Source of the DNA: Vandiemenella viatica
Taxonomy: Eukaryota; Arthropoda; Insecta; Orthoptera; Morabidae
Length of the DNA stretch: 64,000 nucleotides
Reading direction: 5' to 3'
Assembly: GCA_031002005.1 (NCBI GenBank)
Contig: CM061914.1
Coordinates: 195,938,685 to 196,002,684 of the forward strand
Position numbers and translations under genes: made by a program. Under the pieces are notes generated by a model. It was not told the origin of the DNA. It saw only the letters and a list, made by a program, of their open reading frames with translations, and searched no databases. How positions within the stretch are numbered: position 1 is the stretch's first letter; the number at the start of each line of letters is the position of its first letter. Shown here in pieces: positions 63,479 through 64,000 of this stretch.

Positions 63479-64000
63479 GGGGGTACCAAAAAATAACCGG
63501 AATAGCATTGCTCGTGGATGGAGCTTGTATAGTGCGCGTTTCTAGCGCAACTCATTGTCAGTTCAGTGCCGCCTGTGTTGTCGACCTGGCTTGTTCTGTT
63601 AATCTGCAGTGATTGTTTTTGCTAGCGCTGTTCTGTAATTGATGATGCCGATCAGTGCCAGACAGACTTCCACCACGACAATGCGCCTGCACACAGAGGT
63701 AAAAGTGGCGAGGTTCCGCTGCCCCACGCACCTTACTCGCCTGACCTGGCTCCGTGCGACTTTTTCCTATTGCCACTCATGAAAAGGGGCTTGAAAGAAC
63801 ACCGATTTGACAACACTGAAGAGGTCAAGAAGAAAAACGAGGGAGGAGCTTTCAGTCATTTCCAAAGATGACAATAGAAATTGTTTCGAACAGTGGAACC
63901 ACCGGTGGGACAAAAGTACTGGATTTGACATCAATTTTATAGTGCGATTGTCTGTTGCGTGTGTGAAATGTCGATATAACTGTTTTCTGGGGACTTGGGT
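63479..64000 (+). mobile_element. Mariner, internally deleted copy of the 16129 family
   Basis: It begins GGGGGTACCAAAAAATAACC after a TA (63477-63478). The first 150 bases match the 5' leader of the 16129 mariner, then the sequence jumps to the catalytic region. Similarity ends near 63930, so the far end is lost or diverged. Confidence 0.8.
63667..63930 (+). pseudogene. Mariner transposase C-terminal remnant
   Basis: QTDFHHDNAPAHRGKSGEVP, LPHAPYSPDLAPCDFFLLPL, MKRGLKEHRFDNTEEVKKKN and, after frame changes, NCFEQWNHRWDK. It keeps the second (HHDNAP) and third (CDFF) catalytic aspartates in good context. The N-terminal DNA-binding part and first aspartate are deleted, so it is inactive. Confidence 0.82.

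Overview
This window looks like a piece of a large, repeat-packed insect genome. The best guess is a polyneopteran of the orthopteran (locust or grasshopper) kind. The reasons are the mix of mariner/Tc1 transposons, RTE-, CR1/L2- and Jockey-like LINEs, Helitron-like elements, and tRNA-derived SINEs whose body resembles, from memory, SINEs common in locust genomes. There are no operons, ribosome-binding sites, CRISPR arrays or other prokaryotic features. I could not identify one convincing host protein-coding gene, rRNA or functional tRNA. Almost every recognisable coding stretch is the decayed 3' part of a transposable element. The longest open one is a 5'-truncated Jockey-type reverse transcriptase at 36976-38412 (minus).

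Layout. 0-10 kb: an RTE LINE fragment cut by a 1,000-N assembly gap (677-1676), SINE and LINE ends, an LTR-like copy, an internally deleted Tc1/mariner element with TA duplications (5713-6469), and a full-length non-autonomous Helitron (7383-8670). 10-20 kb: about 2.3 kb of unassigned sequence, a decayed LINE, SINEs with two different 3' tails, and a 1.3-kb mariner (16129-17675) holding a SINE flanked by an 11-bp duplication. 20-31 kb: a second Helitron family, transposase fragments in inverted orientation, an element carrying a MADF-domain ORF (23990-25156), a roughly 190-bp tandem repeat, and a TA-flanked transposon (28358-30607) into which a SINE stub and a LINE have inserted. 31-45 kb: RTE and Jockey LINEs and three elements with TAA/TTA duplications (35269-36757, 40588-41765, 43524-44522). 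45-58.5 kb: two Helitron families head to tail, a solo LTR with a 4-bp duplication (51207-51844), a deleted Tc1/mariner inside a LINE (53238-53810), and a nested stack of Helitron, MADF element and SINE. 58.5-64 kb: two more mariners, a LINE tail, and a LINE holding a 240-bp hAT-like MITE with a perfect 8-bp duplication.

The parts work together only in the parasitic sense: short elements depend on machinery encoded elsewhere. SINEs with poly-A tails and target duplications imply LINE machinery. Deleted mariners, PIF/Harbinger-like elements and the hAT MITE imply trans-acting transposases. Helitron family A carries a tRNA-like module with A and B boxes in three copies, and a hairpin framed by CTGANGA-like and GAAA motifs recurs six times. 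These two, with the MADF-bearing element, are the most interesting features. No complete new biological system was found. Family assignments rest on reading translations and termini by eye.
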